Below are positions 8,252-16,916 of a DNA stretch of 64,000 nucleotides, in pieces; within the stretch, counting starts at the first letter, position 1, and each line of letters starts with the position of its first letter. The DNA comes from Agrobacterium tumefaciens (lineage in GTDB: Bacteria; Pseudomonadota; Alphaproteobacteria; Rhizobiales; Rhizobiaceae), in assembly GCF_005221385.1 (NCBI RefSeq), contig NZ_CP039904.1, forward strand, positions 1,647,501-1,711,500, given 5' to 3'. Both the position numbers and the translations under genes were made by a program. Below the pieces are notes generated by a model. The model saw only the letters and a program-made list of their open reading frames with translations. It was not told the DNA's origin and searched no databases.

Positions 8252-9028
8252 TTACGATCCGCCGGATTCGCTCGTCGCCTTTGTGGCTGCTTCGAGCAGT
8301 CGCGAAAAATGCCCTTCGGCCTCGGCTGTCGCCAGGAAGGATACGGTGGTGACGACGCAACAGATTTCGCGCTGGGCATCGAAAACCGGGGCCGCCTTGC
8401 CCGTCAGGGCCGAAAACAGATGCTCGTTGAGTTCCGCACCACCTGCCTCGCGGATGGCGTTGAGAACCTTCGCCTCGGGGCGTGAGCCGCGAAAGGTGGC
8501 CGGCTGCAATTTGCGCACGGCGGCAATTCTATCCGGTGGCAGGTAAGCCTGAAAAACCAGTCCGCAGGCGCTGTTGTCCAGCGGCAGAACATCACCGAGC
8601 GCTACGGTACTGATGGAGAAGCTGGCGCTCCTGTGCCATTGCACTACGGTCGGGCCGCGATCGGTCCAGATCGCCACGCCGCAGCTGGCGCCGATCTGCG
8701 AAGCCAGATTTTTCATCTGGCGACCGGCGGTCTCGACCGGATTGATTCGTCTCAACGCGCTTATGCCTATCCCCAGTGCCGCCGGCCCGAGATCGTAGCA
8801 ACCGCTTGCGGGGTCCTGGGTCACCAGTTCTTCCCGCACCAGGCTCTGCATATAGCGGTGCGCGGTCGAACGGCCGGTGCCGGCGCGTTTGGCCAGTTCG
8901 CCAAGCGCGAGTGCCGTATCTGATTTTGCGAGAAGGTCGAGGAAACGCGCCGCGATCGATACGGATTGAATGAGCGCTGAGCGCTTCTCGCCCTCGTTTT
9001 CCGGCAGATCATCGGCATCGTCATTCAT
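8252..9028 (-). CDS. IclR-family transcriptional regulator
   Basis: This 258-residue protein has an N-terminal winged helix (residues about 17-75, with LGELAKRAGTGRSTAHRYMQ) and a C-terminal IclR effector domain (ASQIGASCGVAIWTDRGP, LPLDNSACGLVFQAYL). The start at 9028 gives the normal family length; the open frame extends 79 codons upstream without typical IclR sequence. It converges on the monooxygenase gene (3-bp gap) and is divergent from the TonB-dependent receptor. IclR regulators commonly control catabolic genes, so its presence in an iron-uptake neighbourhood is notable. Likely targets are its own promoter, the receptor and perhaps the monooxygenase/ABC divergon. Confidence 0.88.
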   Translation of the reverse strand: MNDDADDLPENEGEKRSALIQSVSIAARFLDLLAKSDTALALGELAKRAGTGRSTAHRYMQSLVREELVTQDPASGCYDLGPAALGIGISALRRINPVETAGRQMKNLASQIGASCGVAIWTDRGPTVVQWHRSASFSISTVALGDVLPLDNSACGLVFQAYLPPDRIAAVRKLQPATFRGSRPEAKVLNAIREAGGAELNEHLFSALTGKAAPVFDAQREICCVVTTVSFLATAEAEGHFSRLLEAATKATSESGGS

Positions 9029-9314
9029 GGCCTTCAAGCCTATTCCCCTTGTACGGCCCAAATTGTATGGCCCGGACATGCCTAACGCATCGGCCAGAAA
9101 ATCGGAATTGATTTCTGGCAGGAAAACAGGCCGTTGCGACGCTTTGCCAATCGTGGCCCAGAGGGGTGGTCGATAAACTTTGTTGTAAATATGGCACATC
9201 CCGTTACGGAACCCCGATTGTCCGCAATGCAGAACGTATTCTCTATTGCGAAACAGATAACGCATCCGTTACTTGAATATGACTTTAATACTCATGTTTA
9301 TTTAGGGGTGTGTT
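9029..9314. promoter_or_regulatory. Divergent promoter region between IclR regulator and TonB-dependent receptor
   Basis: The 286-bp spacer is AT-rich close to the receptor start (about 9170-9310), as expected for a promoter. An AGGGG ribosome site lies 6 nt before the receptor ATG. I could not assign a specific operator or iron-regulatory box. Confidence 0.4.
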
Positions 9315-11408
9315 ATGGGGTTTCGCTCTAACGGTCGTTTGATGAACGGGGTCAGCGTTCTGACGCTGGCGACGCTGTTTGTAACGCCGGTCCTGGGTCA
9401 GGATCAGCAGGCTGAGACAGCAGGGACGACAGTTCTTAAACCGATCGTCGTGACCGGTGAAAAAGTGGCGCGCGATATGAAGAACACGGCGTCGTCCGTT
9501 TCGGTCATATCCAGCGAGAAAATCAAAAAGGAAAAGACCGGCGATCCGACCGTTTCGGAAGCGATCAAGGATATTCCGAACGTCGTTTATACCGACAATG
9601 TCAGCGCGCCCATCATTCGCGGACAGGACACGCAGGGACCTAATACCGGCTCCATCGCCTTCTTCACCGGCACGGTGCCGCGCGCGACGATCAATGTCGA
9701 CGGCCATTACCTCGGTTATAACGAGTTCATCTATGGCGCGAGTTCCATCTGGGATGTCGAAAGCATCGAGGTGTTCCGCGGTCCGCAGACCACCTCCCAG
9801 GGTGCGAACGCCATTGCCGGCGCTATCCTCGTCAATACCAAAGACCCGACGTTTACGCCGGAGGCGAGCTATCAGGCCGAGATCGGCAATTATCACCAGA
9901 AGCGCGGTTCCTTCGCCTTTTCCGGCCCGCTGATCGAAGACGAACTGGCGGCGCGTATGGCGATCGATTATTCCGGTCGTGATACCTTCATCGACTACAT
10001 CAATTCCGCTTTTGCCCATGACGGCACGGACCAGAACTTCAAGGAGTTCAACGGTCGTTTCAAGCTTCTGTGGGAACCCTCGGAAATCCCCGGCCTTTCG
10101 ACCAAGCTCACCTATTCCTATAACGCCTCCAACCGTCCAAGCCAGGAAGCGGCGTCGCGTCCCTTCGAGGACCTGAACCACATCACCAACACGATGCCGA
10201 GCTTCAGCCAATATACCAATACCGGCATTCTCGACATCAACTACGATTTCGAAAATGGTTTGAAACTGTTCAACCAGACGCAGTTTTCCTCGTCCATCGC
10301 CAAGCGCAGGGTCGGCATTGCCAATACCGGCGATGCCGATATCGACCTCAAGAACACCTCCCACGAAACCCGTGTGACCTTCGGTGATCAGGAGGATGTG
10401 CTGAGTGGGGTGGCGGGTATCTTCTACGCGCATACGAAAGCCGATGAAGTGCTTTATCTGCGCGGAACATCGCGCTTCAACGACACCAAGGACAATCTCG
10501 GTCTTTTCAGTGAACTGAGCTATCGCCTGACGGATCAATGGACCCTGACCGGCGGGCTGCGCTACCAGCAGGACCAGATTCAGCGCAACGGTTACAGAAC
10601 GCTGAGCGCCACAAGCAGAAGTTCGGTCAATTATGACGAAACTTTCTCTGAAATTCTGCCGAAGGCCTCGCTCGCTTATGCCGTGAATGACGACTGGACG
10701 GTGGGTGGTTTGATCAGCCGCGGTTACAATCCCGGCGGTGTCGCATTTGACCTGACGACCAGCAAATGGCGGACCTTCGACAAGGAAACCATCTGGAATT
10801 ATGAGCTTTTCACCCGCGCCAGCCTGCTGGATGACACGCTGACGATCAACGGCAACCTGTTCTACATGGACATGAAGGATGCGCAGTTCAACGTGCCGAT
10901 CGTCGTGTCCACGGGCATCAGTGAATCCTACACTGTCAATGCCGAAGAGGCGCATGCTTACGGCCTGGAAATCGGCGCCGATTATCAGGTTCTCGACAAT
11001 CTGACGCTCAAGGCCAGCGCCGGTTTGCTGAAGACGGAAATTGACGAGATTTCCAGCAATTCCGCCTATCTCGGCAAGGAATTCGCCAAGTCACCCGGTT
11101 ACAGCTTCACCATCGGCGCCAGCTGGGATGTGACGGACAAGTTCACCGTCTCGGGGCAGGTGCGCCATCTCGACGGTTATTATTCCGACACGGATAACAA
11201 GGCCGTTTATGCGATCGAGCCTTATACGATCGCGGATGTGCGGGCGAGCTACAAGTTCCAGGAGGAGCTTGAGTTCTACGCTTACGTCAAGAACGTCTTC
11301 GACGAACGCGCACCGACGCTGATGAAGGAAAATCGCGGCATTGGCGGCATTGAGGCCAGCATGACCGAACCGCGCATGTTCGGCATCGGCGTTCGCGGCA
11401 CCTTCTGA
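9315..11408 (+). CDS. TonB-dependent outer-membrane receptor (ferric siderophore/chelate)
   Basis: This 697-residue precursor has an N-terminal signal sequence cut after about residue 28 (VTPVLG-Q). A TonB-box-like KPIVVTGEKV follows at about residues 42-51. The plug domain runs to about residue 170, with PIIRGQDTQGPN and VESIEVFRGPQTTSQGANAIAGAI. A beta-barrel follows, ending in FGIGVRGTF with the terminal Phe typical of outer-membrane barrels. It should bring a ferric chelate into the periplasm using TonB-ExbB-ExbD energy, handing it to the binding protein at 2884-3837. It stands alone on the plus strand and ends in a strong terminator. The ligand is unknown. Confidence 0.93.
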   Translation: MGFRSNGRLMNGVSVLTLATLFVTPVLGQDQQAETAGTTVLKPIVVTGEKVARDMKNTASSVSVISSEKIKKEKTGDPTVSEAIKDIPNVVYTDNVSAPIIRGQDTQGPNTGSIAFFTGTVPRATINVDGHYLGYNEFIYGASSIWDVESIEVFRGPQTTSQGANAIAGAILVNTKDPTFTPEASYQAEIGNYHQKRGSFAFSGPLIEDELAARMAIDYSGRDTFIDYINSAFAHDGTDQNFKEFNGRFKLLWEPSEIPGLSTKLTYSYNASNRPSQEAASRPFEDLNHITNTMPSFSQYTNTGILDINYDFENGLKLFNQTQFSSSIAKRRVGIANTGDADIDLKNTSHETRVTFGDQEDVLSGVAGIFYAHTKADEVLYLRGTSRFNDTKDNLGLFSELSYRLTDQWTLTGGLRYQQDQIQRNGYRTLSATSRSSVNYDETFSEILPKASLAYAVNDDWTVGGLISRGYNPGGVAFDLTTSKWRTFDKETIWNYELFTRASLLDDTLTINGNLFYMDMKDAQFNVPIVVSTGISESYTVNAEEAHAYGLEIGADYQVLDNLTLKASAGLLKTEIDEISSNSAYLGKEFAKSPGYSFTIGASWDVTDKFTVSGQVRHLDGYYSDTDNKAVYAIEPYTIADVRASYKFQEELEFYAYVKNVFDERAPTLMKENRGIGGIEASMTEPRMFGIGVRGTF

Positions 11409-11434
11409 GCCACCGCGCGAACTAGAAAGACAAG

Positions 11435-11466
11435 AAAGGCCTTCGAAGATAGCTTCGAAGGCCTTT
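11435..11466. terminator. Rho-independent terminator, probably bidirectional
   Basis: A perfect 14-bp stem (AAAGGCCTTCGAAG / CTTCGAAGGCCTTT, loop ATAG) is followed by TT and further T residues. It lies 26 bp after the receptor stop and 28 bp before the end of the convergent gcdH gene, so it can serve both strands. Confidence 0.9.
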
Positions 11467-11494
11467 TTCTTATTGGGAATGATGGGACAAAGCC

Positions 11495-12682
11495 TCAGAA
11501 AAACGCCTGAATGCCAGTCTGCGCCCGGCCGAGGATCAGCGCGTGAACGTCATGCGTGCCCTCATAGGTATTGACCGTCTCAAGGTTCTGGGCGTGGCGC
11601 ATGACGTGATATTCGATCTGGATGCCGTTGCCGCCATGCATGTCGCGGGCCTGGCGGGCAATATCCAGCGCCTTGCCGCAATTGTTGCGCTTGACGATGG
11701 AGATCATTTCCGGTGCCATCCTGTGCTCGTCCATCAGCCGGCCGACGCGCAGCGATGCCTGTAGGCCGAGCGCGATTTCGGTCTGCATGTCGGCGAGCTT
11801 CTTCTGGTAAAGCTGCATGCCGGCCAGCGGCTTGCCGAACTGCTTGCGGTCGAGACCATATTGAAGGGCACGGAACCAGCAATCTTCGGCGGCGCCGAGC
11901 ACGCCCCAGGAAATGCCGTAGCGGGCGCGATTGAGGCAGCCGAACGGGCCCTTGAGACCGGAAACATTCGGCAGCAATGCGTCTTCGCCGACCTCCACGC
12001 CATCCATGACGATCTCGCCGGTGATCGAGGCGCGCAGCGAGAGTTTGCCGCCGATCTTGGGTGCGGAGAGGCCTTTCATGCCCTTTTCCAGCACGAAGCC
12101 GCGAATCTGATTGTCATGGGCTTCCGATTTTGCCCAGACGACGAAAACATCGGCAATCGGCGCGTTGGAAATCCACATTTTCGAACCGCGCAGGCGATAG
12201 CCGCCGGCGATCTTTTCTGCGCGGGTCTTCATGCCGCCCGGATCGGAGCCGGCATCCGGCTCGGTCAGGCCGAAACAGCCGATCAGCTCGCCGGAGACGA
12301 GGCCGGGCAGGTATTTCTTCTTCTGTTCGTCCGAGCCATAAGCGAAGATCGGGTGAATGACGAGCGAGGATTGCACGCTCATCATCGAGCGGTAACCACT
12401 GTCAATCCGTTCCACCTCGCGGGCGACGAGGCCATAAGCCACATAGCTGGCATTGGCCGCGCCATATTCTTCCGGCAGGGTAACGCCGAGCAGGCCGGTG
12501 CGGCCCATCAGGCGGAACAGTTCCGGTTCGGTGGTTTCGGAAAGATAGGCCTCGGAGACACGCGGCAGAAGTTCCGATTTGCCGAAGGCGGCGGCGGCGT
12601 CGCGGATCATCCGCTCGTCGTCGGTCAGTTGGTCTTCGAGCAGAAAAGGGTCCTGCCAATTAAATGCTGCGCGTTCGCTCAC
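11495..12682 (-). CDS. gcdH: Glutaryl-CoA dehydrogenase
   Basis: This 395-residue acyl-CoA dehydrogenase oxidatively decarboxylates glutaryl-CoA to crotonyl-CoA in lysine/tryptophan and glutarate catabolism. FAD and substrate motifs are visible: [15 protein letters not shown] (about residues 137-151), KMWISNA, and the C-terminal [20 protein letters not shown], whose Glu is the catalytic base in this family. Near-identity of that last stretch to known GcdH proteins separates it from other acyl-CoA dehydrogenases. Translation starts at GTG 12682 with GGAGG 6 nt upstream. A LysR regulator is divergent, the usual gcdH/gcdR arrangement. Confidence 0.93.
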   Translation of the reverse strand: MSERAAFNWQDPFLLEDQLTDDERMIRDAAAAFGKSELLPRVSEAYLSETTEPELFRLMGRTGLLGVTLPEEYGAANASYVAYGLVAREVERIDSGYRSMMSVQSSLVIHPIFAYGSDEQKKKYLPGLVSGELIGCFGLTEPDAGSDPGGMKTRAEKIAGGYRLRGSKMWISNAPIADVFVVWAKSEAHDNQIRGFVLEKGMKGLSAPKIGGKLSLRASITGEIVMDGVEVGEDALLPNVSGLKGPFGCLNRARYGISWGVLGAAEDCWFRALQYGLDRKQFGKPLAGMQLYQKKLADMQTEIALGLQASLRVGRLMDEHRMAPEMISIVKRNNCGKALDIARQARDMHGGNGIQIEYHVMRHAQNLETVNTYEGTHDVHALILGRAQTGIQAFF

Positions 12683-12758
12683 TTTATGCCTCCGGATTTG
12701 CTGGCCGGATTATTGGTAATCGGCCCTGCTGGCACAAGCCATGTTTACTCATTTTCGC

Positions 12759-12773
12759 ATTACCTTTAGTAAT
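12759..12773. promoter_or_regulatory. Candidate LysR-type operator in the gcdH/LysR divergent spacer
   Basis: The inverted repeat ATTAC-N5-GTAAT fits the T-N11-A rule for LysR-type regulators. It lies 77-91 bp upstream of gcdH and directly before the preferred ATG of the regulator, so it can control both genes. Its position supports starting the regulator at 12780 and not at the ATG at 12741, which would put the site inside the gene. Confidence 0.55.
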
Positions 12774-12779
12774 AGGCTC

Positions 12780-13706
12780 ATGACATCTCTCAGCCGTAAA
12801 CTCCTGCCGTCCACCAGTGCGCTTGCCGCCTTCGATTCCGTCGCCCGGCTCGGCAGCTTTTCCGCCGCAGCCGATGAGTTGGCCCTGACGCAAGGGGCGA
12901 TCAGCCGGCAGGTTATGTCACTGGAAGAACAGCTTGGCGTGCGCCTGTTCGAGCGCGGTGCGCGCGGTGTGGCGCTGACGGCGGAGGGTAAAACTTACGC
13001 GAAATCGATTGCCTCGGCCCTTGGCGAGATACGCTCCGCCTCCCTGCAGCTCATGACCAAAACGCATGGCAATACGCTGAACCTCGCGATGCTGCCCACC
13101 TTCGGCACCCGCTGGCTTCTGCCGCGTATTCCCGATTTCGTCTCCAGTCATCCGGAAATCACCATCAATTTCGCCACCCGCATCGGCCAGTTCGATTTCG
13201 AGCGTGAACAGCTGGATATGGCAATCCATATCGGTCAGGCGGATTGGCCGGGGGCGGAAAGCACCTTTCTGATGCATGAAATGGTCGCTCCGGTATGCAG
13301 CCCTGAGTTTCTCAATACGCATCCGGTCGAAAAGGCAGGGGATCTCGCCACCCTGCCGTTGCTGCACATGGCCTCGCGGCCAGGGGCATGGGGCCACTGG
13401 TTCGAAAGCCTCGGCCTTTCACTCGCCCTGCCGCAGGGCATGCGGTTCGAGCAATTCTCCAGCGTGGCGCAGGCCTGCATCGCTGGGCTTGGCGTGGCGC
13501 TGATGCCGCTTTTCCTGATCGACAACGAGCTGAAATCGCGGCAGTTGCTGAAGGCGTTCGATCATCAGGCAAAAAGCCCAAGCTCCTATTATGCGGTGGC
13601 GCCGCTCTCTCGCGCCAATCATGTTCCCGTCGTCCTGTTTCGCGACTGGCTGGTGCGACAGGTGGAGGCCTATCATGCGGCGAACGGTTCGCCACTGCAA
13701 AAATAA
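12780..13706 (+). CDS. gcdR: LysR-family regulator, probable activator of gcdH
   Basis: This 308-residue protein has an N-terminal LysR helix-turn-helix (residues about 10-70, GSFSAAADELALTQGAISRQ) and a periplasmic-binding-like effector domain starting near TLNLAMLPTFGTRWLLPRIP. The GcvA/AmpR-like subgroup is suggested by FNFATRIGQFDF-like and QFSSVAQACIAGLGVAL segments. It is divergent from gcdH with a 97-bp spacer holding a T-N11-A palindrome. The specific role follows from the conserved gcdH/gcdR pairing; the effector (glutaryl-CoA or glutarate) is inference. Confidence 0.8.
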   Translation: MTSLSRKLLPSTSALAAFDSVARLGSFSAAADELALTQGAISRQVMSLEEQLGVRLFERGARGVALTAEGKTYAKSIASALGEIRSASLQLMTKTHGNTLNLAMLPTFGTRWLLPRIPDFVSSHPEITINFATRIGQFDFEREQLDMAIHIGQADWPGAESTFLMHEMVAPVCSPEFLNTHPVEKAGDLATLPLLHMASRPGAWGHWFESLGLSLALPQGMRFEQFSSVAQACIAGLGVALMPLFLIDNELKSRQLLKAFDHQAKSPSSYYAVAPLSRANHVPVVLFRDWLVRQVEAYHAANGSPLQK

Positions 13707-13800
13707 CCGCACTTTTTTCGGGCATTTATGTCTTATGCCCAGCTTTTCGCCGATTTTGCCGTCCATTGGACTCGACAGGGCGGTTTCGCTCGATTATCGT

Positions 13801-13816
13801 GATTAAACGTTTAATC
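13801..13816. promoter_or_regulatory. LacI-type operator of the purine/nucleoside operon
   Basis: GATTAAACGTTTAATC is a perfect 16-bp palindrome with the central CG typical of LacI-family operators. It ends 17 bp before the start codon of the LacI regulator, the first gene of the operon, so it most likely mediates autorepression of the whole unit. Confidence 0.8.
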
Positions 13817-13833
13817 AGCCCTTTCGGTCCACC

Positions 13834-14895
13834 ATGGCGTCTTCACGGCCTGCCACCAATCTGAGCGCGATAGCAACGGCACTCGGCGTGTCGGTGGCAA
13901 CCGTGTCCAATGCGCTGTCGGGCAAGGGCCGGGTTTCGCCTGATCTGGCGGAGCGCATTCGCAAGACGGCAAGCGAGCTTGGTTATGTGCCGAGTTCGGC
14001 GGGCAGGGCGCTACGCACCGGCAGATCAGGTGTTCTGGGGCTGGTTCTGCCCGATATTGCCAATCCTCTCTTTCCACAGATTGCGCAGGCCATCGAAAAG
14101 GCCGCAGTGACTGCCGGTTACGGTGTGCTGATCGCCGACTCGCGTGGTGAGATCGCCATGCAGACGGATGCCATCAACCGGTTGATCGAGCGCGGCGTGG
14201 ATGGAATGGTTATCGTTCCCCGCCGTGGCACGCGCATTACCGATGTTGATTGTCCTGTTGCGGTGATCGACAGCCCCTCGACCCCCGGAAACACTGTTGC
14301 CGCCGACCACTGGGATGGCGGCCGGCAGGTTGGCGAATATCTGGGGGCACTTGGCCACAAAAAGGTGGTGCTGGTCGGCAAGAACCGGGATTCCAACGTG
14401 CAGAACGACCGCCTCGGCGGCATTCGCGATGGTCTTGGCAAGGCCTGCGTCACACAGACGCTGTGGATAGACGCCATCGAAAAGGCCGGCGGTGCGGGCT
14501 GCCGGCTTGGCCTTGCCGACAGGGTCGCGGATGGTTTCACCGCTTTTGCCGCCGTTTCCGATCTGCATGCGCTGCGGGTGCTGACCGAATTGCAGCGCGA
14601 GGGCATCGAAGTGCCGGAAGAGGCCAGTGTCACAGGCTTCGACGATCTGATTTTCTCGGCCGTGGTCACGCCGCCGCTGACGACGATGCGCATGGATATG
14701 GGCCGCATCGCCGATCTCGCGGTTGGAGCGCTGCTGCGTGCGATTGACGATGTCAGCGAAGGCGGCATCGCCGTCGATGTTACGGCAGAAATCTCGAAAG
14801 TACCGATGGCGCTGATCATGCGCGGCTCCACCGGCAAAGCAAAGCATGATGCGATTGAAGCCAAAAAAATCACAGCAGGAGAACTCACACCATGA
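13834..14895 (+). CDS. LacI-family transcriptional repressor of a purine/nucleoside uptake operon
   Basis: This 353-residue protein has an N-terminal helix-turn-helix (NLSAIATALGVSVATVSNAL, residues about 9-28) and hinge helix (SSAGRALRTGRSG). A periplasmic-binding-like effector domain follows (GVLGLVLPDIANPLFPQIAQ, then VTGFDDLIFSAVVTPPLTTM). It is the first gene of the operon and overlaps the binding-protein gene by ATGA. No good ribosome site precedes the ATG; the palindromic operator occupies that leader. The operon content suggests that a nucleoside or purine base is the inducer, which is inference. Confidence 0.88.
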   Translation: MASSRPATNLSAIATALGVSVATVSNALSGKGRVSPDLAERIRKTASELGYVPSSAGRALRTGRSGVLGLVLPDIANPLFPQIAQAIEKAAVTAGYGVLIADSRGEIAMQTDAINRLIERGVDGMVIVPRRGTRITDVDCPVAVIDSPSTPGNTVAADHWDGGRQVGEYLGALGHKKVVLVGKNRDSNVQNDRLGGIRDGLGKACVTQTLWIDAIEKAGGAGCRLGLADRVADGFTAFAAVSDLHALRVLTELQREGIEVPEEASVTGFDDLIFSAVVTPPLTTMRMDMGRIADLAVGALLRAIDDVSEGGIAVDVTAEISKVPMALIMRGSTGKAKHDAIEAKKITAGELTP

Positions 14896-15914
14896 AAAAG
14901 ATCATTCTTGCATCGGGCGCGGCCTTGATGCTGACGATGGGAGCCGCTGAGGCGCAGGACAAGACGCTGACGATTTCGGTCTACGCCTTCGCGCAGGACG
15001 AATTCAAGGAACTGGTCTATACGCCGTTTGAGCAGAAATGCGGCTGCAAGCTGGTCGTCGAGACCGGTAACAGCGTTGAGCGTCTGGCCAAGATGGAGGC
15101 CAACAAGGCCAATCCGGTGGTCGATCTCGCCATCGTTTCCATGGCGGATGCACTTTCCGCCACCCGTAAGGACCTGATCCAGAAGATCGACGCGTCCAAG
15201 GTTCCGAATATCGAAAACCTCTATGATATCGCCAAGGACCCGAATGGCGACGGCATGAGCGTCGGCGTCAATTTCTACGCCACCTCCATCGTCTATCGTA
15301 CCGACAAGATGAAAATCGATAGCTGGGCCGATCTCCTGAAGGACGGCATTGTCGATCACGTCGCCTTCCCGAACGTCACCACCAATCAGGGCCCGCCGGC
15401 GCTCTATATGCTGGGCAAGGCCATCGGCAAGGACACGCCTGATCTTTCCGGCGCCATCGAGGCCGTGGGCGAAAAGAAGGACGATATCGTTACGTTCTAC
15501 GTCAAGTCCTCGCAGCTGGTGCAGCTGATGCAGCAGGAAGAAATCTGGGCAGCGCCGATTGGCCGCTTCTCCTGGGCGCCCTTTACCAAGCTCGACCTGC
15601 CGCTTGCCTGGGCCACGCCCAAGGAAGGCCAGACCGGCGGCATGAACGTGCTCGTGGTGCCGAAGGGCACGAAGAACCAGGAACTGGCGCTGCAATTCAT
15701 GGATTTCTGGCTCTCGACCGACGTTCAGAAGGCGTTGGCCGAAAAGCTGGTGGACAGCCCGACGAACAAACAGGTCAAGGTTTCCGACGAGGTGGCGAAC
15801 AATATCACCTATGGTGATGAAACCGCACGCAGCCTGCAGCTTATTCCGTCTGACGTGACGCTCGATAACCGCGACAAGTGGTTGTCGGAGTGGAACTCCA
15901 AGGTCGGGCAATAA
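14892..15914 (+). CDS. ABC transporter periplasmic binding protein (spermidine/putrescine or Fe-type family), probable purine-nucleoside ligand
   Basis: This 340-residue protein has a signal peptide ending AAEA-QDK and a type II periplasmic-binding fold of the PotD/AfuA class (LTISVYAFAQDEFKELVYTPFE; VGVNFYATSIVYRTDKM; LDNRDKWLSEWNSKVG at the end). AGGAGA precedes the ATG, which overlaps the LacI stop. Family members bind polyamines, thiamine, phosphonates or iron. Here the operon encodes nucleoside hydrolase and adenine deaminase, so a nucleoside or related purine is the inferred ligand. Two Cys residues close together (QKCGCKL, near residue 50) are unusual and could pair or bind metal. Confidence 0.85.
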   Translation: MKKIILASGAALMLTMGAAEAQDKTLTISVYAFAQDEFKELVYTPFEQKCGCKLVVETGNSVERLAKMEANKANPVVDLAIVSMADALSATRKDLIQKIDASKVPNIENLYDIAKDPNGDGMSVGVNFYATSIVYRTDKMKIDSWADLLKDGIVDHVAFPNVTTNQGPPALYMLGKAIGKDTPDLSGAIEAVGEKKDDIVTFYVKSSQLVQLMQQEEIWAAPIGRFSWAPFTKLDLPLAWATPKEGQTGGMNVLVVPKGTKNQELALQFMDFWLSTDVQKALAEKLVDSPTNKQVKVSDEVANNITYGDETARSLQLIPSDVTLDNRDKWLSEWNSKVGQ

Positions 15915-15935
15915 GCCGAGACAATTTCAGTCAGG

Positions 15936-16048
15936 AACGGGGTGATTTTCAGCGTCCGCAAGGGCTCGCCCCGTTTCAGGAAAAGCGGTTTGGTCGTCCC
16001 CTGACCGCTTTTCCAACCTTTTCAGACCGCAAGCCGGCACGCCGGCTT
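15936..16048 (+). other. Cluster of three intercistronic stem-loops between binding-protein and permease genes
   Basis: Three inverted repeats lie in the 174-bp gap. The first is AACGGGG / CCCCGTT (15936-15942 with 15969-15975). The second is an 11-bp perfect stem GGAAAAGCGGT / ACCGCTTTTCC (15979-15989 with 16004-16014). The third is AAGCCGGC / GCCGGCTT (16031-16038 with 16041-16048). None has a following T run. Such elements commonly stabilise the upstream message or reduce read-through, giving more binding protein than permease. Confidence 0.6.
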
Positions 16049-16088
16049 CAACCGTAACCGGCCGTGTGGCCGTTCAGGGAATAAACCA

Positions 16089-16916
16089 ATGTTTCAGAAC
16101 CGGGCCGAAGCGCTGGCGCTTGCCTTGCCCGCTGCGATTTTTGCGGCGGCGGTTTTTCTTGTGCCGGTCTTCATGCTTTTGTCGGAGGGCTTTCGCACCG
16201 CTGACGGCTGGACATTGTCGGCCTACGCCGATTTCTTTTCCGATCCGCTGAACCAGACGGTTTTCCTGCGCACCCTCAAGCTCGGCGCGCTCGTCACTGT
16301 CGTTTCGGCGGTGGTGGGCTATGCAGCGGCCTTCGCCATCATCAACCTGTCGCAGGGGACGAAGGGCCATGTGGTCAATCTCGTTGTACTGCCGCTGATG
16401 ATTTCGCCGGTCGCCCGCACCTATGCCTGGATCGTCATTCTCGGCAGAACCGGCATCGTCAACCAGGCGCTGCAGGCGGTGGGCCTGAGCGATGCGCCGA
16501 TCCGCATCCTGTTTTCCGAAACGGCTGTTTTCATCGGCCTTCTGCAATTGTTCCTGCCGCTGATGATCATCTCGCTCATCAGCGCGCTGGAGAATATGCC
16601 GAAGGATACCATCGCCGCTGCCCGCGTTCTCGGCGCAAACTGGTTGCAGGTGTTCTGGAAGGTCATCCTGCCGCTTACCAAGGAAGGGCTGGTCGTTGGC
16701 GGCACGCTGGTCTTTACCGGTTCGCTGACGGCCTATATCACGCCCGCCATTCTCGGCGGCTCCAAGGTGCTGATGCTGGAAACCCTGCTTTACCAGCAGG
16801 TGACGGTCTCCAACAATTTCGTTGCCGCCAGCGTCATCGCCTTCATCCTGATCGTCATGAGCTTTGCCGCCAATATCCTGCTGAAGCGCATCGCCACCGC
16901 AAGGAACAAGAAATGA
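16089..16916 (+). CDS. ABC transporter permease (PotB-like)
   Basis: This 275-residue membrane protein has about six hydrophobic segments and the permease EAA-type loop (DTIAAARVLGANWLQVFWKVILP, near residues 175-200). It resembles PotB/thiamine/2-aminoethylphosphonate permeases. AGGGA lies before the ATG. The stop overlaps the next permease start (ATGA). It works with the following permease as a heterodimeric channel for the operon's importer. Confidence 0.9.
   Translation: MFQNRAEALALALPAAIFAAAVFLVPVFMLLSEGFRTADGWTLSAYADFFSDPLNQTVFLRTLKLGALVTVVSAVVGYAAAFAIINLSQGTKGHVVNLVVLPLMISPVARTYAWIVILGRTGIVNQALQAVGLSDAPIRILFSETAVFIGLLQLFLPLMIISLISALENMPKDTIAAARVLGANWLQVFWKVILPLTKEGLVVGGTLVFTGSLTAYITPAILGGSKVLMLETLLYQQVTVSNNFVAASVIAFILIVMSFAANILLKRIATARNKK

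Noticed and set aside
9285..10955. Long open frame (556 codons) on the minus strand opposite the TonB-dependent receptor
   Set aside because: It mirrors the receptor codons and has no recognisable domain, signal or ribosome site. Such antisense frames are common in GC-rich genes.
14118..15911. Minus-strand open frame of 597 codons across the LacI and binding-protein genes
   Set aside because: It spans two well-supported genes in antisense and shows no family features.
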